From Mycolicibacterium iranicum (GTDB lineage: Bacteria; Actinomycetota; Actinomycetes; Mycobacteriales; Mycobacteriaceae), in the NCBI RefSeq assembly GCF_001650495.1, contig NZ_LWCS01000003.1:1-55445 (forward strand): DNA of 55,445 nucleotides, in the 5' to 3' direction. The translations under genes were made by a program, and so were the position numbers. The notes beneath the pieces were generated by a model that did not search any database, was not told the origin of the DNA, and saw nothing but the letters and a program-made list of their open reading frames with translations. Shown in pieces: positions 38,145 through 46,509 of the stretch (the stretch's first letter is position 1; each line of letters opens with the position of its first letter).

Positions 38145-39185
38145 TCACCTTCCGGCGAGTTCGGCCAGGGATTCTTCGAACAATGTCTGCAGATCCACGC
38201 CTGCCGCGGCGGCCATCGTGGCGACGACGCTGCTCGGCGCGAACGAGCAGTACAGGCCGGCCTCGAGGAACCAGGGTTCGCCCGACGGGTCGATGCGGAA
38301 GTCGAACAGGCTGTAGTCGCGGCAGCCCAGCGCCCGGTGGCATCGCCGTGCCGCGGCCCAGACCCGTTGCGTCACAGGGTCGTCAGTGGGTACCGTCCAC
38401 GCCCGGTCGGCGCTTTTGGCCATGAGGTGCAGTTCACCGTCCTTGTCGCGGGCGAGTTTGTCCTCGCGGGTCCGGATCGGTTTCGCGACCGCGTCGACGG
38501 CGTACTCCTCCAGCGGTAGACCGATCAGCTCTCCGTCGCGAACCAGGATGCCGCACCGCACTTCTCGACCGAGCGGGACGAACGTCTCGATCAGTGCCGC
38601 GTCGTCATGAGCCAACGCCTCATCGACGGCCGCATCGTAGTCGTCGTCACAGTCGACCAGCGTGACCCCCACGGAGTTGTCCGACGAAACAGGTTTGACC
38701 ACAACGGGATAGCTCAGATCGGTGCGAGTGCGGTCGCGTACCACACGGCCCGCGGGCACTCTGACGCCAGCCGCAGCCACGATCGCGCGAGCCTTCGCCT
38801 TGTCCGCTCCAACCGCCATCACGTCACCGCGGCTGCCGAGGTAGGGGATCCGGAGCGCGTCGAACAGCGACCGGTAGACGGTCATACCGGGACGGCAGAA
38901 CATCTGCGGGACCATCACGTCCGGCGAGAGTCTGACGATGTGAGATATCGCCTGCGGCAACGACATCGGCGATGCCGAAGCCAAGGAGCAAGGCGCGAGG
39001 TCGGCCGGGAAGGACCAGCAGCCACCGGGTGCGACGTAGGCCACATGCATGCGGTAGCGCCCCGTATCCGCCAATGCCTCGATGCTGGCCCCGGCGTAGA
39101 GCCTTGAGAGATCAGCGAAGAACTCGTCGACCGGAGACCCGACGAGTTGGAGCACCGTGCGCACGGGCCCAGGGTCAGTCGCCAC
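38145..39185 (-). CDS. mysD: D-Ala-D-Ala-ligase-like MAA synthetase (MysD type)
   Basis: About 346 aa from GTG 39185, which has TGGAG 4 nt upstream and overlaps mysC by 11 bp. The long frame to 39536 is a shadow of mysC. The protein has an ATP-grasp fold: YPVVVKPVSSDNSVGVTLV binds ATP, REVRCGILVRDGELIGL lies in the large loop, and the metal site reads DFRIDPSGEPWFLEA. Normal Ddl enzymes have E-x-N-x-x-P-G at the last site, but here it is LEAGLYCSFAPSSV. MysD adds a second amino acid (Ser, Thr, Ala or others) to mycosporine-glycine. The amino acid cannot be read from the sequence. Confidence 0.9.
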   Translation of the reverse strand: MATDPGPVRTVLQLVGSPVDEFFADLSRLYAGASIEALADTGRYRMHVAYVAPGGCWSFPADLAPCSLASASPMSLPQAISHIVRLSPDVMVPQMFCRPGMTVYRSLFDALRIPYLGSRGDVMAVGADKAKARAIVAAAGVRVPAGRVVRDRTRTDLSYPVVVKPVSSDNSVGVTLVDCDDDYDAAVDEALAHDDAALIETFVPLGREVRCGILVRDGELIGLPLEEYAVDAVAKPIRTREDKLARDKDGELHLMAKSADRAWTVPTDDPVTQRVWAAARRCHRALGCRDYSLFDFRIDPSGEPWFLEAGLYCSFAPSSVVATMAAAAGVDLQTLFEESLAELAGR

Positions 39186-40521
39186 CTGGCTCCACCAGCT
39201 TGCCGATGTTGAAATCGATTCGGCTCCATCCGCGCCGGCTCCGCAGATTGTGCACCAGCAGCGACGGGATCTGCAGGTGGTGCACCAGCAGGTACGGTAG
39301 CGGATCCTTCGGGTCGAAGATCGCATCCTTGCCGGAGATGATGCCGCGCAACCGTTTCCATCGCCGAGGTTCGGTGAGCAGACGCCACAGCTCGTGATAG
39401 ATCCAGTGTGTCGCGCGCGCATCGGGTCGCGGTACGACGGTCGGGTGCCCGTCGTCGAGGTACGCCTGGGCCACACGGGGATCGTCGTAGAACATGGTGA
39501 TGGCCGAGTGGGTGCGCGGGTTGCATTCGATCGCATAGACGCCGCCGTCGGCGGCCTCGATGAAATCGAACGACACCTGCCCTGTCAGGCGCAGCGCCGC
39601 CACGAAACGCTGTATCCAGGAACGGATCTCCGGGTGGTCGACGTGCGCGTAATTGACCTGGAACGCCGACGACACGCAGCATCCGTAGACCTGCACGGTG
39701 CCGTCACGCACGGTGCTGTGTGTGCAATACTCCCGGCCCTCGACGAACTCCTGCAGGATCCACGGGTCGTCCTCGGAGATGTTCAGTGAGCGGGCGAATT
39801 CGGTGTTGCGCCGCGGGGTGTCAGCGGACAAGCGGGTGAGGTCCATACGCCCGACCGGGTTGTACGCGATGCGTTTCAGGATGTAGCTGCGACCGGCAGG
39901 GAACTCGAAGTGCTCGATTTGTTCGGGATCGGTGATTCGGCGCCAGTCGGGCACCGCCAACCCCAGGGAACGCGCCAGCGCGCTGAATTGGGCTTTGTCG
40001 TCCAGTGAGCGAACCGTGTCGGCATCGGCGTGGACCACGTCGCAGAAGCCGCGCAGCAGATCCCCGACCTCCGCGTCATACACGCTGGCGGCCGGGCTCG
40101 ACACCGGCAGGAACACGTCCACGCCCTCGCGGTGCACGATATCGGCCAGCGCGCGGCCGTAGCCGGGATGCGTGGGTTCGGGAACGATGTGGAAGGCGTC
40201 GACAGCCCGCGAGAAGCGGTGACCGGTGAAGCGATACTTGGCGGATTCGACCAGGACGACGCGGTGTCCTGCGGCATGGAACGACCGTGCCAATTGCAGT
40301 GCCTTCGTCATCTTGCCACCGGTGATGAGCACGGTTTTGGTATCGCCGTCGGCGCCACGCGGCCGGGGCGACATCGCGCCGCGCGCGAGGGCCACCGCGA
40401 CGACGGCAGCGTCGACCGGCAGGGTGGCGAACAGACCGGCCAGTGCCAACACGGTGCGTCCCGAGTTAGCGGAACCAGCGGCGGTCGCCGCGGCACGCGG
40501 CAGGTGCACGACGCCAGTCAC
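39175..40521 (-). CDS. mysC: ATP-grasp ligase making mycosporine-glycine (MysC type)
   Basis: This 448-aa protein fits the MysC group. An N-terminal hydrophobic/linker stretch (1-60) precedes TVLITGGKMTKALQLARSFH. The ATP-grasp core is SYILKRIAYNPVGRMDL, WILQEFVEGREYCTHS, and DGGVYAIECNPRTHSAITM; the last holds the metal-binding E-x-N. MysC links glycine to 4-deoxygadusol in an ATP-dependent step. The start GTG overlaps the mysB stop (GTGA, 40518-40521). Confidence 0.93.
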   Translation of the reverse strand: MTGVVHLPRAAATAAGSANSGRTVLALAGLFATLPVDAAVVAVALARGAMSPRPRGADGDTKTVLITGGKMTKALQLARSFHAAGHRVVLVESAKYRFTGHRFSRAVDAFHIVPEPTHPGYGRALADIVHREGVDVFLPVSSPAASVYDAEVGDLLRGFCDVVHADADTVRSLDDKAQFSALARSLGLAVPDWRRITDPEQIEHFEFPAGRSYILKRIAYNPVGRMDLTRLSADTPRRNTEFARSLNISEDDPWILQEFVEGREYCTHSTVRDGTVQVYGCCVSSAFQVNYAHVDHPEIRSWIQRFVAALRLTGQVSFDFIEAADGGVYAIECNPRTHSAITMFYDDPRVAQAYLDDGHPTVVPRPDARATHWIYHELWRLLTEPRRWKRLRGIISGKDAIFDPKDPLPYLLVHHLQIPSLLVHNLRSRRGWSRIDFNIGKLVEPGGD

Positions 40522-41357
40522 CGATCGGCCCGACGAATCAGGGTCACCCCGTCACGCAGCGGGATGAGGACCTGCTCCACCCGTGGGTCGTCGGCGATCG
40601 CCTTGTTGAACGCGGCGATAGCATCCCCGTTGGCCGATCGCTGCGCTCCCGTGTACGGCTGACCCTGCATCAGCGTGTTGTCGACGACGATGACGGCATC
40701 CGGGCTCAACAGCGGGCTTTCCAGCAGGTAGTTCACGTAGTCGAGATAGCCCGCTTTGTCAGCATCGATGAACACGAGATCGAACGCTGCGCCGTCGAAC
40801 GCCTCGGTCAGGGCCTGCAGCGTGTTCATCGCCGGTCCGACGGCGATCGTGATGCGCTGTCCCGCAAGGGAGGACCCGAAACTCTGCTGTGCGAAAAGGG
40901 CCACCTCGGCGTCGACCTCGCAGGCCAGCAGCGACCCGTCCTCCGGCAGCGCCTCGGCCATCGCCAGCGCCGAATAGCCGGTGAACATGCCGATCTCCAG
41001 GACGCGCCGCGCACCGCTGAGCCGCACCAGGAACTTCAGCGCCTGCCCCTCGACATGCCCGGACAGCATCTCCTGCTCAAGGAATACCGCACCGTCGGGC
41101 GCATCCCGGTTGGCCCAGTCGGTCTGCGCGGTTCGCTCGGCCAACCGTGCCAGGTCAGCCGACTCGGGGGTCGTGCATTCGGTCACGTACGGGTCCAGGC
41201 CCGCGGCCAGGTCGCGGGCACGGCGCAACCGGTCGGCGACATCTTCGGGCATGCCGCCGACGGCGTCGACGTCGCGGACCAGGTCGTCCAGCTCGGCGGC
41301 CAGGATTGTCGTCGGCGTGACGGGTCGGGAGATCCTGGCAGCCGTACGCCCGCTCAC
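40518..41357 (-). CDS. mysB: O-methyltransferase making 4-deoxygadusol (MysB type)
   Basis: About 279 aa from GTG 41357, which overlaps the mysA stop by 4 bp (GTGA); the longer frame to 41489 is a shadow of mysA. The SAM site is [20 protein letters not shown] and the metal and acidic motif is [17 protein letters not shown], as in caffeoyl-CoA-OMT-like enzymes. In MAA pathways MysB methylates desmethyl-4-deoxygadusol. Its position right after mysA and before mysC is the usual order. Confidence 0.92.
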   Translation of the reverse strand: MSGRTAARISRPVTPTTILAAELDDLVRDVDAVGGMPEDVADRLRRARDLAAGLDPYVTECTTPESADLARLAERTAQTDWANRDAPDGAVFLEQEMLSGHVEGQALKFLVRLSGARRVLEIGMFTGYSALAMAEALPEDGSLLACEVDAEVALFAQQSFGSSLAGQRITIAVGPAMNTLQALTEAFDGAAFDLVFIDADKAGYLDYVNYLLESPLLSPDAVIVVDNTLMQGQPYTGAQRSANGDAIAAFNKAIADDPRVEQVLIPLRDGVTLIRRADR

Positions 41358-42574
41358 CCGGCGTGATCCTCGGCGGGTGTGAACATGTCCACGCCGTCGC
41401 CCTCGCGGTCGAAGCCCTGGCACAGCTTCTTGTGCAGGGTCAGGGTCTCGGCCAGTTCCTCTGGGGTGACGTCGTTGAGGAAGCGGCACCGTCCGATCGG
41501 ATCCGGCACCGCAGCCCTCAGCAACCCGTCACGCGTTTTCAGAATCGAATCCGTGGCTGCAGCAAGCAGTTCGGGTGTCAGATGGTCGCTGTCGAGCGCG
41601 AGCCCGAGCGTGCTCATCACCCCCAACACCCGGTCCCGGTCGGCGGTGGTCACATGGCCGCGCAGTTCGGCGAGCGTGGTCGAGAGTGCCATGTCGATGT
41701 TGATCGCGTGCCCGTGGAAGAACGGCCGCTCCGGGGTGAGCTCCAACGTCGGACTCCAGGTGTGACCGAACGCGATGACGCGGTCGAGGTCGAGCTCGTG
41801 CAGGTTCGGCGCCTCCAGCTCGAGCATCGTCGCGATGGCCTGGAACGTCAGCCGGTCACCAGCCCGCCGCAGCTCGGGGGTTCCGTCGAGGTGACCGAAC
41901 CGCGTACGCAGCAGATCCGCGCCGTGCGCTTCCAGCAGATCGAAGATCTCGGCGTTGCCGACGACCGCGATCTTGATCAGCTCGGCCATCCCGTTGCGCA
42001 CCTGATCCTCGGGAAGCGTTCGCAGGAAGGAGAAGTCGAGAAAGACCCGTTTGGACGCGTGGTAGGCCCCGAGGCGGTTCTTGTGCTTGCCGTGATTGAC
42101 GGCCACCTTGATCGACACGCTGGCGTCGATGAGCCCGATCAGCGTGGTGGGAATCCGGATGTACGGGGTGTTGCGCCGGTAGCTCGCGCAGGCGAACCCA
42201 GCGACGTCGGTGGTCAGGCCGCCGCCGACGACGAGCACGGGTTCGGTGCGCACCAACCCGTACGCGTCGAACTCCGAGACGATCCGCTCGAACGTCTCCA
42301 GCGACTTGGCTGTTTCCCTGATCTGAATCGGAATCACCGTCAAAGCGATGCCGTGGTGCGCGAAGTACTCGTCGATCTGGGGGCGGTAGAGCGCGTAGAC
42401 GGTCTCGTCGACGACCATCAGGGTGCGCCCGTAGGCCCGGTAGCAATCGGCCAGCGCCGACTGCCCGATGTCGAAGACTCCGTTCACGTACTGCAGGTCA
42501 TATTCGATCTTCTCGTAGCCCTCGACGTGGAACGTGCTGTCGGACACGGCGACTCGGGCCTTCATGGTGCTCAT
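41354..42574 (-). CDS. mysA: Sugar phosphate cyclase, desmethyl-4-deoxygadusol synthase (MysA type)
   Basis: About 406 aa from ATG 42574; AGGAG lies 7 nt before it, and TTG 42580 and ATG 42577 are poorer choices. NAD-binding [37 protein letters not shown] and [15 protein letters not shown] are those of the 3-dehydroquinate-synthase superfamily that cyclises sedoheptulose-7-phosphate. The segment [11 protein letters not shown] has Ala where EEVS enzymes have Asp, and the segment [12 protein letters not shown] has Thr where EEVS enzymes have His, as I recall from published comparisons. That favours desmethyl-4-deoxygadusol synthase (DDGS). True AroB sequences lack these features. It opens the operon after the HAD gene. 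Confidence 0.93.
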   Translation of the reverse strand: MSTMKARVAVSDSTFHVEGYEKIEYDLQYVNGVFDIGQSALADCYRAYGRTLMVVDETVYALYRPQIDEYFAHHGIALTVIPIQIRETAKSLETFERIVSEFDAYGLVRTEPVLVVGGGLTTDVAGFACASYRRNTPYIRIPTTLIGLIDASVSIKVAVNHGKHKNRLGAYHASKRVFLDFSFLRTLPEDQVRNGMAELIKIAVVGNAEIFDLLEAHGADLLRTRFGHLDGTPELRRAGDRLTFQAIATMLELEAPNLHELDLDRVIAFGHTWSPTLELTPERPFFHGHAINIDMALSTTLAELRGHVTTADRDRVLGVMSTLGLALDSDHLTPELLAAATDSILKTRDGLLRAAVPDPIGRCRFLNDVTPEELAETLTLHKKLCQGFDREGDGVDMFTPAEDHAG

Positions 42575-42607
42575 CATCAATCTCCTGAAAAGTGTCGTGT
42601 CGCTGGG

Positions 42608-43273
42608 TCAGAGCTTGATCAGCGCGGCGATGTCGTCGGGGCGCAGCGCTTCCACCGTCGTCTCGGCCGCGGTGAAGTCGCCGCCCGAGGTGTTCTCGTT
42701 CGGGAAGGCGACGCAGGTCAGACCCGCGTCCGTGGCGGCGCGCACCCCGCCGACGTTGTCCTCGATGGCAACGGCGTGCGCGGCGTCCTCGCCGAGCTTG
42801 TCCAGCGCGTAGCGGTAGACCTCGGGGTCGGGCTTGCCCGTGGAGACCGCGGAGCCGTCGACGATGAGATCGAAGGTGTCCGGGCCGATCGCGGGTGCCA
42901 GCGCGGCGAGCACCGCCTCGACGTTGTCCGCCGACGTCGTGGTCACGAATCCCAATCGCACACCGTCCTGCCGGGCGCGCTCGATCGTCTCGACCACTCC
43001 GGGCCGTGCGGATACCCCGGCCGACGACAACATCTCCTGGAAAATTGCCGATTTGGTGCTGTGCACGGCGTCGGCGTCGACGTCCTCATTGCGGCCGCGG
43101 GCGAACTGCGCGATGCGGTCGCGGCCCCCGTTGCTACCCAGCATGGACACGTACTCGTCGCGGGACCAGTTCCAGTCCAGACCGTGCGCTTCGAAGGCTT
43201 CGTTGAAGGCGCGGCGTTGCAGTTCAGAGGTGTCGGCCACGGTGCTGATGGAGCCGAAGAGCAGTGCGGACAT
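42608..43273 (-). CDS. HAD-superfamily CbbY-like protein with lost motif I
   Basis: About 221 aa from ATG 43273, with GGAAGGA 6 nt upstream. Motif II is GFVTTTS, motif III Lys is in VSTGKPDPEVY and motif IV is AIEDNVGGVRAA. Motif I, normally DxDGT, reads LFGSISTVADT: the nucleophile Asp is Gly7 and the acid/base Asp is Ile9. It therefore cannot form the aspartyl-phosphate. A cap domain is present between motif I and II. It lies 33 bp upstream of mysA as the first operon gene. A binding or regulatory role is more likely than phosphatase activity. Confidence 0.86.
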   Translation of the reverse strand: MSALLFGSISTVADTSELQRRAFNEAFEAHGLDWNWSRDEYVSMLGSNGGRDRIAQFARGRNEDVDADAVHSTKSAIFQEMLSSAGVSARPGVVETIERARQDGVRLGFVTTTSADNVEAVLAALAPAIGPDTFDLIVDGSAVSTGKPDPEVYRYALDKLGEDAAHAVAIEDNVGGVRAATDAGLTCVAFPNENTSGGDFTAAETTVEALRPDDIAALIKL

Positions 43274-43357
43274 GGCAGTCCTTCCGGTTGTGCGCAGCGC
43301 CCGTCGGGTCCCCGCGCTGTCGATTCCGTGATAACGCCAGCTCCGCTGATGAACTAG

Positions 43358-43425
43358 CAGTACAGTACTGATCCAAGCGTTCATTCCTGAACTTGTCTAC
43401 CACTAATGGACAAAAAGTCCATTAG
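43358..43425. promoter_or_regulatory. Inverted repeats in the mys/tetR intergenic region
   Basis: CTAATGGAC (43403-43411) and GTCCATTAG (43417-43425) form a perfect 9-bp inverted repeat with a 5-A spacer; this is a typical TetR operator layout. A second, CAGTAC-A-GTACTG (43358-43370), lies 32 bp away. The region also holds the promoters of both directions, but no clear -10 was identified. Coordinates and symmetry are seen directly; TetR binding is inferred. Confidence 0.7.
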
Positions 43426-43469
43426 ATAGCTTCTGCGGACCAGTAGTGCGCTTCGGCAGGGAGGTGACG

Positions 43470-44048
43470 GTGGCGCCGGCCGACGACGGGTCCTCGGAGA
43501 CCCAGGGCACGGACGCACGTGTGGCGCGCACCCGAGCAGACGTCAGCCGGGCGGCCCTGCAGGTCCTCATCGAGGAAGGGTGCGAGGCTCTGTCGCACGC
43601 ACATGTCGCCGAAATCGCCGGTTACTCCAAGACCACCCTGTACAGCCATTGGCCGGCCCGCCTCGACCTGATCATGTTGGCACTCGATGCGTTGGGCGAG
43701 ATGCCGCATTTGGAGCGGACCGGCGACCTACGGGCGGATCTGATCGGCGAGTTACACGTCTTCCGTCAGGCGGTCGTCGACCTGCGACTCGACCACATCC
43801 TGTCGGTCATGGCGCAATGGGCATCGGTCGAAGAGATGGCACGCGTACGCGACCGGATCAACAGCGACGGCCAACGCCCCCTGCGCGGCATGCTCGCCGA
43901 AAAGCTCGGGGACGCCCAACTCGAGGCTGCGGTGTCGATGCTCACCGGCGTCGTCGCCTGCCCCACTCTGATGTTCGGGACGCTGCCTGACGACGCGGTG
44001 ATCGAGGCGGCCGTCGATCTGGTACTCACCGCGGCGGCGCGGCACTGA
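43470..44048 (+). CDS. TetR-family regulator divergent from the MAA operon
   Basis: About 192 aa from GTG 43470, which has AGGGAGG 5 nt upstream; longer frames to 43446 lack an SD. The N-terminal HTH is ARTRADVSRAALQVLIEEGC and HVAEIAGYSKTTLYSHWPAR. The C-terminal domain is helical. It is the only regulator next to the operon and probably represses it by binding the inverted repeats in front of both genes. The ligand is unknown. Confidence 0.87.
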   Translation: MAPADDGSSETQGTDARVARTRADVSRAALQVLIEEGCEALSHAHVAEIAGYSKTTLYSHWPARLDLIMLALDALGEMPHLERTGDLRADLIGELHVFRQAVVDLRLDHILSVMAQWASVEEMARVRDRINSDGQRPLRGMLAEKLGDAQLEAAVSMLTGVVACPTLMFGTLPDDAVIEAAVDLVLTAAARH

Positions 44049-44233
44049 GCTCGCGCCCCCGCGCACCGGTACGCCGAGGTCCGTTCCGCACGAACACGAT
44101 TCGGCCCCGGGGACCGAGATGAGCTCCGATACCAACACGTGATCCAACTGTGCCCAAACCGGCCGTGTCGGTGAGGCACCTTGACCGGTGAGGCGATTAC
44201 CGTTCTAGTGCTACTGGAGAACAGCGAGGAACA

Positions 44234-44734
44234 ATGTCTGCCCTAGCGGCCCGCCGCACGCTTGCATCCGCGATTGTCGTTGCGGCCGCATGTGTTTGCG
44301 GCGAGGCGACCGCGCTGGCTGCTCCAGCGGAGTGGAGCGGACGGTATACGGTGGTGACGTTCGCGTCAGAAAAGATCGGCACCAGCATCGCGACGCGGCA
44401 GCCGGAGCCGGACTTCAGCGCCCAGTACACCTTCACCACTTCGTGTTCCGGCCAGTGCGTGGCCACCGCGTCGGACGGTCCGGCACCCACGAACCCGACG
44501 ATCCCCCAGCCGACCCGCTACACGTGGGACGGCCGGCAGTGGATCTTCAACTACAACTGGCAGTGGGAATGTTTCCGCGGCGACGACGTGCCGCGCGAGT
44601 ACGCCGACGCGCGGTCGCTGGTGTTCTATGCGCCCACGCTGGACGGCTCCATGTTCGGGACGTGGCGTACCGAAATCCTTGAGGGCGTGTGCAAGGGCAC
44701 CGTCATCATGCCCGTCGCCGCCTATCCAGCGTAA
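44234..44734 (+). CDS. Small secreted protein of unknown function
   Basis: This 166-aa protein has a signal peptide (ARRTLASAIVVAAACVCG, cleaved near ALAAPAE). The mature part is rich in Trp, Tyr and Thr, and its Cys residues (SCSGQC, WECFRG, GVCKGT) could form disulfides. Similar proteins are common in mycobacteria as uncharacterised secreted proteins. GAGG precedes the ATG. The 185-bp gap after the TetR gene holds no other gene that I can support. No link to the MAA operon is shown. Confidence 0.82.
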   Translation: MSALAARRTLASAIVVAAACVCGEATALAAPAEWSGRYTVVTFASEKIGTSIATRQPEPDFSAQYTFTTSCSGQCVATASDGPAPTNPTIPQPTRYTWDGRQWIFNYNWQWECFRGDDVPREYADARSLVFYAPTLDGSMFGTWRTEILEGVCKGTVIMPVAAYPA

Positions 44735-44831
44735 CCCCGCGGTCACAGCGCCGGAAAGCTCCCGAAACCGAGGCCTTCGAGGATGAGGGTCGGCCCGGTC
44801 GGCATCCATCCGGGTCGCAAGGAGGCGGAGC

Positions 44832-46493
44832 ATGGCCACGATCACCAAGATCCTCACCGAGGGCAGGGCGGCCACCCGCCCGGTCGACGAGATCCCGCCG
44901 CTGAAACGACTTCTGCCCCTTGGCATCCAACATGTGCTCGCGATGTACGCCGGAGCGGTGGCGGTGCCGCTGATCGTCGGTGGGGCGATGGTCGGCGCGG
45001 GACAGCTCGAGCAGTCCGACATCGTCCACCTGATCATGGCCGACCTGTTCGTCGCCGGCATCGCGACGATCATCCAGGCCGTCGGGTTCTGGCGGTTCGG
45101 CGTCAGGCTTCCGCTCATGCAGGGCGTGACGTTCGCCGCAGTGGGGCCGATGATCACGATCGGCACCAACCACGGCATCACCACCGTCTATGGCTCGGTG
45201 ATCGCCTGCGGCCTGTTCATGATGCTGCTCGCACCGGTGTTCGGGAAGCTGATCCGGTTCTTCCCGCCGCTGGTGACCGGCACGATCATCCTGATCATCG
45301 GAGTGTCGCTCATGCGGGTGGCGGCGGGATGGTTCGGCGGCGGAACCGCCGCGGGAACGAATTTCGGCTCGCCGGCCTCGATCGGCATGGGATTCTTCAC
45401 TCTCGCCGTCATCATCGCCATCGAGCGGTTCGCACCCGAAAGTCTGCGGCGGGTCTCGATCCTGTTGGGGCTCATCGTCGGAACGCTCGTCGCGGTCCCG
45501 GTCGGGATGGCCGATTGGAGCCACATGGGCGACTACGGATGGGTGGGCGTCGTCACCCCGTTCCAGTTCGGGTTGCCGTCCTTCGAGATCAGCTCGATCA
45601 TCGCGCTGATCATCGTCGCGATCGTCATCATGACCGAGACGACCGGTGACATCGTCGCGGTCGGCGAGATCGTCGACGAGAAGATCACCCCGCAGCGGCT
45701 CGCGGACGGTCTGCGCGCTGACGGGTTGGGCACTGTGATCGGCGGCGTTTTCAACACCTTCCCGTACACCGCGTTCGCGCAGAACGTCGGCCTCGTCGCA
45801 ATCACCGGCGTGCGGACTCGTCATGTCGCGACGGTCGCCGGATTGATCCTGGTGCTTCTCGGTGTGCTGCCGAAGATGGCTGCGGTCGTCGAGGGCATCC
45901 CGCTGCCGGTTCTCGGCGGCGCCGGGGTGGCACTGTTCGGCATGGTCGCGGCCAGCGGCGTGCGAACGCTGGCGAAGGTGCGGTTCACCAACACCAATGT
46001 GCTGGTGGTGGCCATCTCCGTTGGGGTCGCGATGCTCACCGAGGCCAAGCTGTACTACACCGACCGAACCCTGGGAGACACTCCCGTCAATGTCGTATTG
46101 GACCTGTACACACAATTCCCCGATTGGTTCCAGACCATCTTCCACTCGGGCATCTCCGCAGGAGCGATCACCGCAATCGCCCTGAACCTGTTGCTGAACA
46201 ACGGAAGTCGCGGCACCGACCAGGACGATCTCTCAGCTCACGACGCACCTCGCGGCGCGCTGCCCGATCCGCTGGACGCACTGCGGGCCGCCGATCCGTC
46301 CACCCCGCCCGACGAACTGGAGAGACTGGCCAGGGAGCGTCCCGAATGGCACACGGTCATAGTCACCAACCCGTCGACTTCCGCCTCGACGTGCGAATGG
46401 ATCAGGGCGCAGGGCAATCCCCAGGTCGATCAGGTGTGCCAAAAGTGGGACGAGGTGACCGACGGCCGGTTCTCGAAGCGGAGCAGGGAGTAG
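44832..46493 (+). CDS. NCS2 uracil-xanthine permease with C-terminal LRV-like domain
   Basis: This 553-aa protein has about 13-14 helices over residues 1-470. The NCS2 region includes RLPLMQGVTFAAVGPMI and the substrate site TETTGDIVAVGEI. It is a proton-linked nucleobase transporter; uracil, xanthine or uric acid cannot be told apart. Usual proteins end near residue 480. Here about 70 extra residues contain PPDELERLARERPEWHTVI and NPSTSAST, then RAQGNPQVDQVCQKW. These resemble the variant leucine-rich repeat found as an add-on in actinobacterial proteins. AAGGAGG precedes the start. Confidence 0.87.
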   Translation: MATITKILTEGRAATRPVDEIPPLKRLLPLGIQHVLAMYAGAVAVPLIVGGAMVGAGQLEQSDIVHLIMADLFVAGIATIIQAVGFWRFGVRLPLMQGVTFAAVGPMITIGTNHGITTVYGSVIACGLFMMLLAPVFGKLIRFFPPLVTGTIILIIGVSLMRVAAGWFGGGTAAGTNFGSPASIGMGFFTLAVIIAIERFAPESLRRVSILLGLIVGTLVAVPVGMADWSHMGDYGWVGVVTPFQFGLPSFEISSIIALIIVAIVIMTETTGDIVAVGEIVDEKITPQRLADGLRADGLGTVIGGVFNTFPYTAFAQNVGLVAITGVRTRHVATVAGLILVLLGVLPKMAAVVEGIPLPVLGGAGVALFGMVAASGVRTLAKVRFTNTNVLVVAISVGVAMLTEAKLYYTDRTLGDTPVNVVLDLYTQFPDWFQTIFHSGISAGAITAIALNLLLNNGSRGTDQDDLSAHDAPRGALPDPLDALRAADPSTPPDELERLARERPEWHTVIVTNPSTSASTCEWIRAQGNPQVDQVCQKWDEVTDGRFSKRSRE

Positions 46494-46509
46494 CGCTCCG
46501 GCACGACCG

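Noticed and set aside
41354..42574. Shikimate pathway 3-dehydroquinate synthase (aroB)
   Set aside because: The cyclase-type motifs, its neighbours and the GHTWSP and KTRDG segments fit MAA-type sugar phosphate cyclases, not AroB.
37365..43273. Prophage or transposon carrying the MAA operon
   Set aside because: No integrase, transposase, tRNA or flanking direct repeat was seen near the borders, and base composition looks like the surroundings; acquisition by transfer remains possible but is not shown.
41363..43357. Plus-strand frame of 664 codons opposite mysA and the HAD gene
   Set aside because: It lies opposite two genes with strong family motifs and has only low-complexity Val/Asp/Gly/His sequence, so it is a codon-bias shadow.
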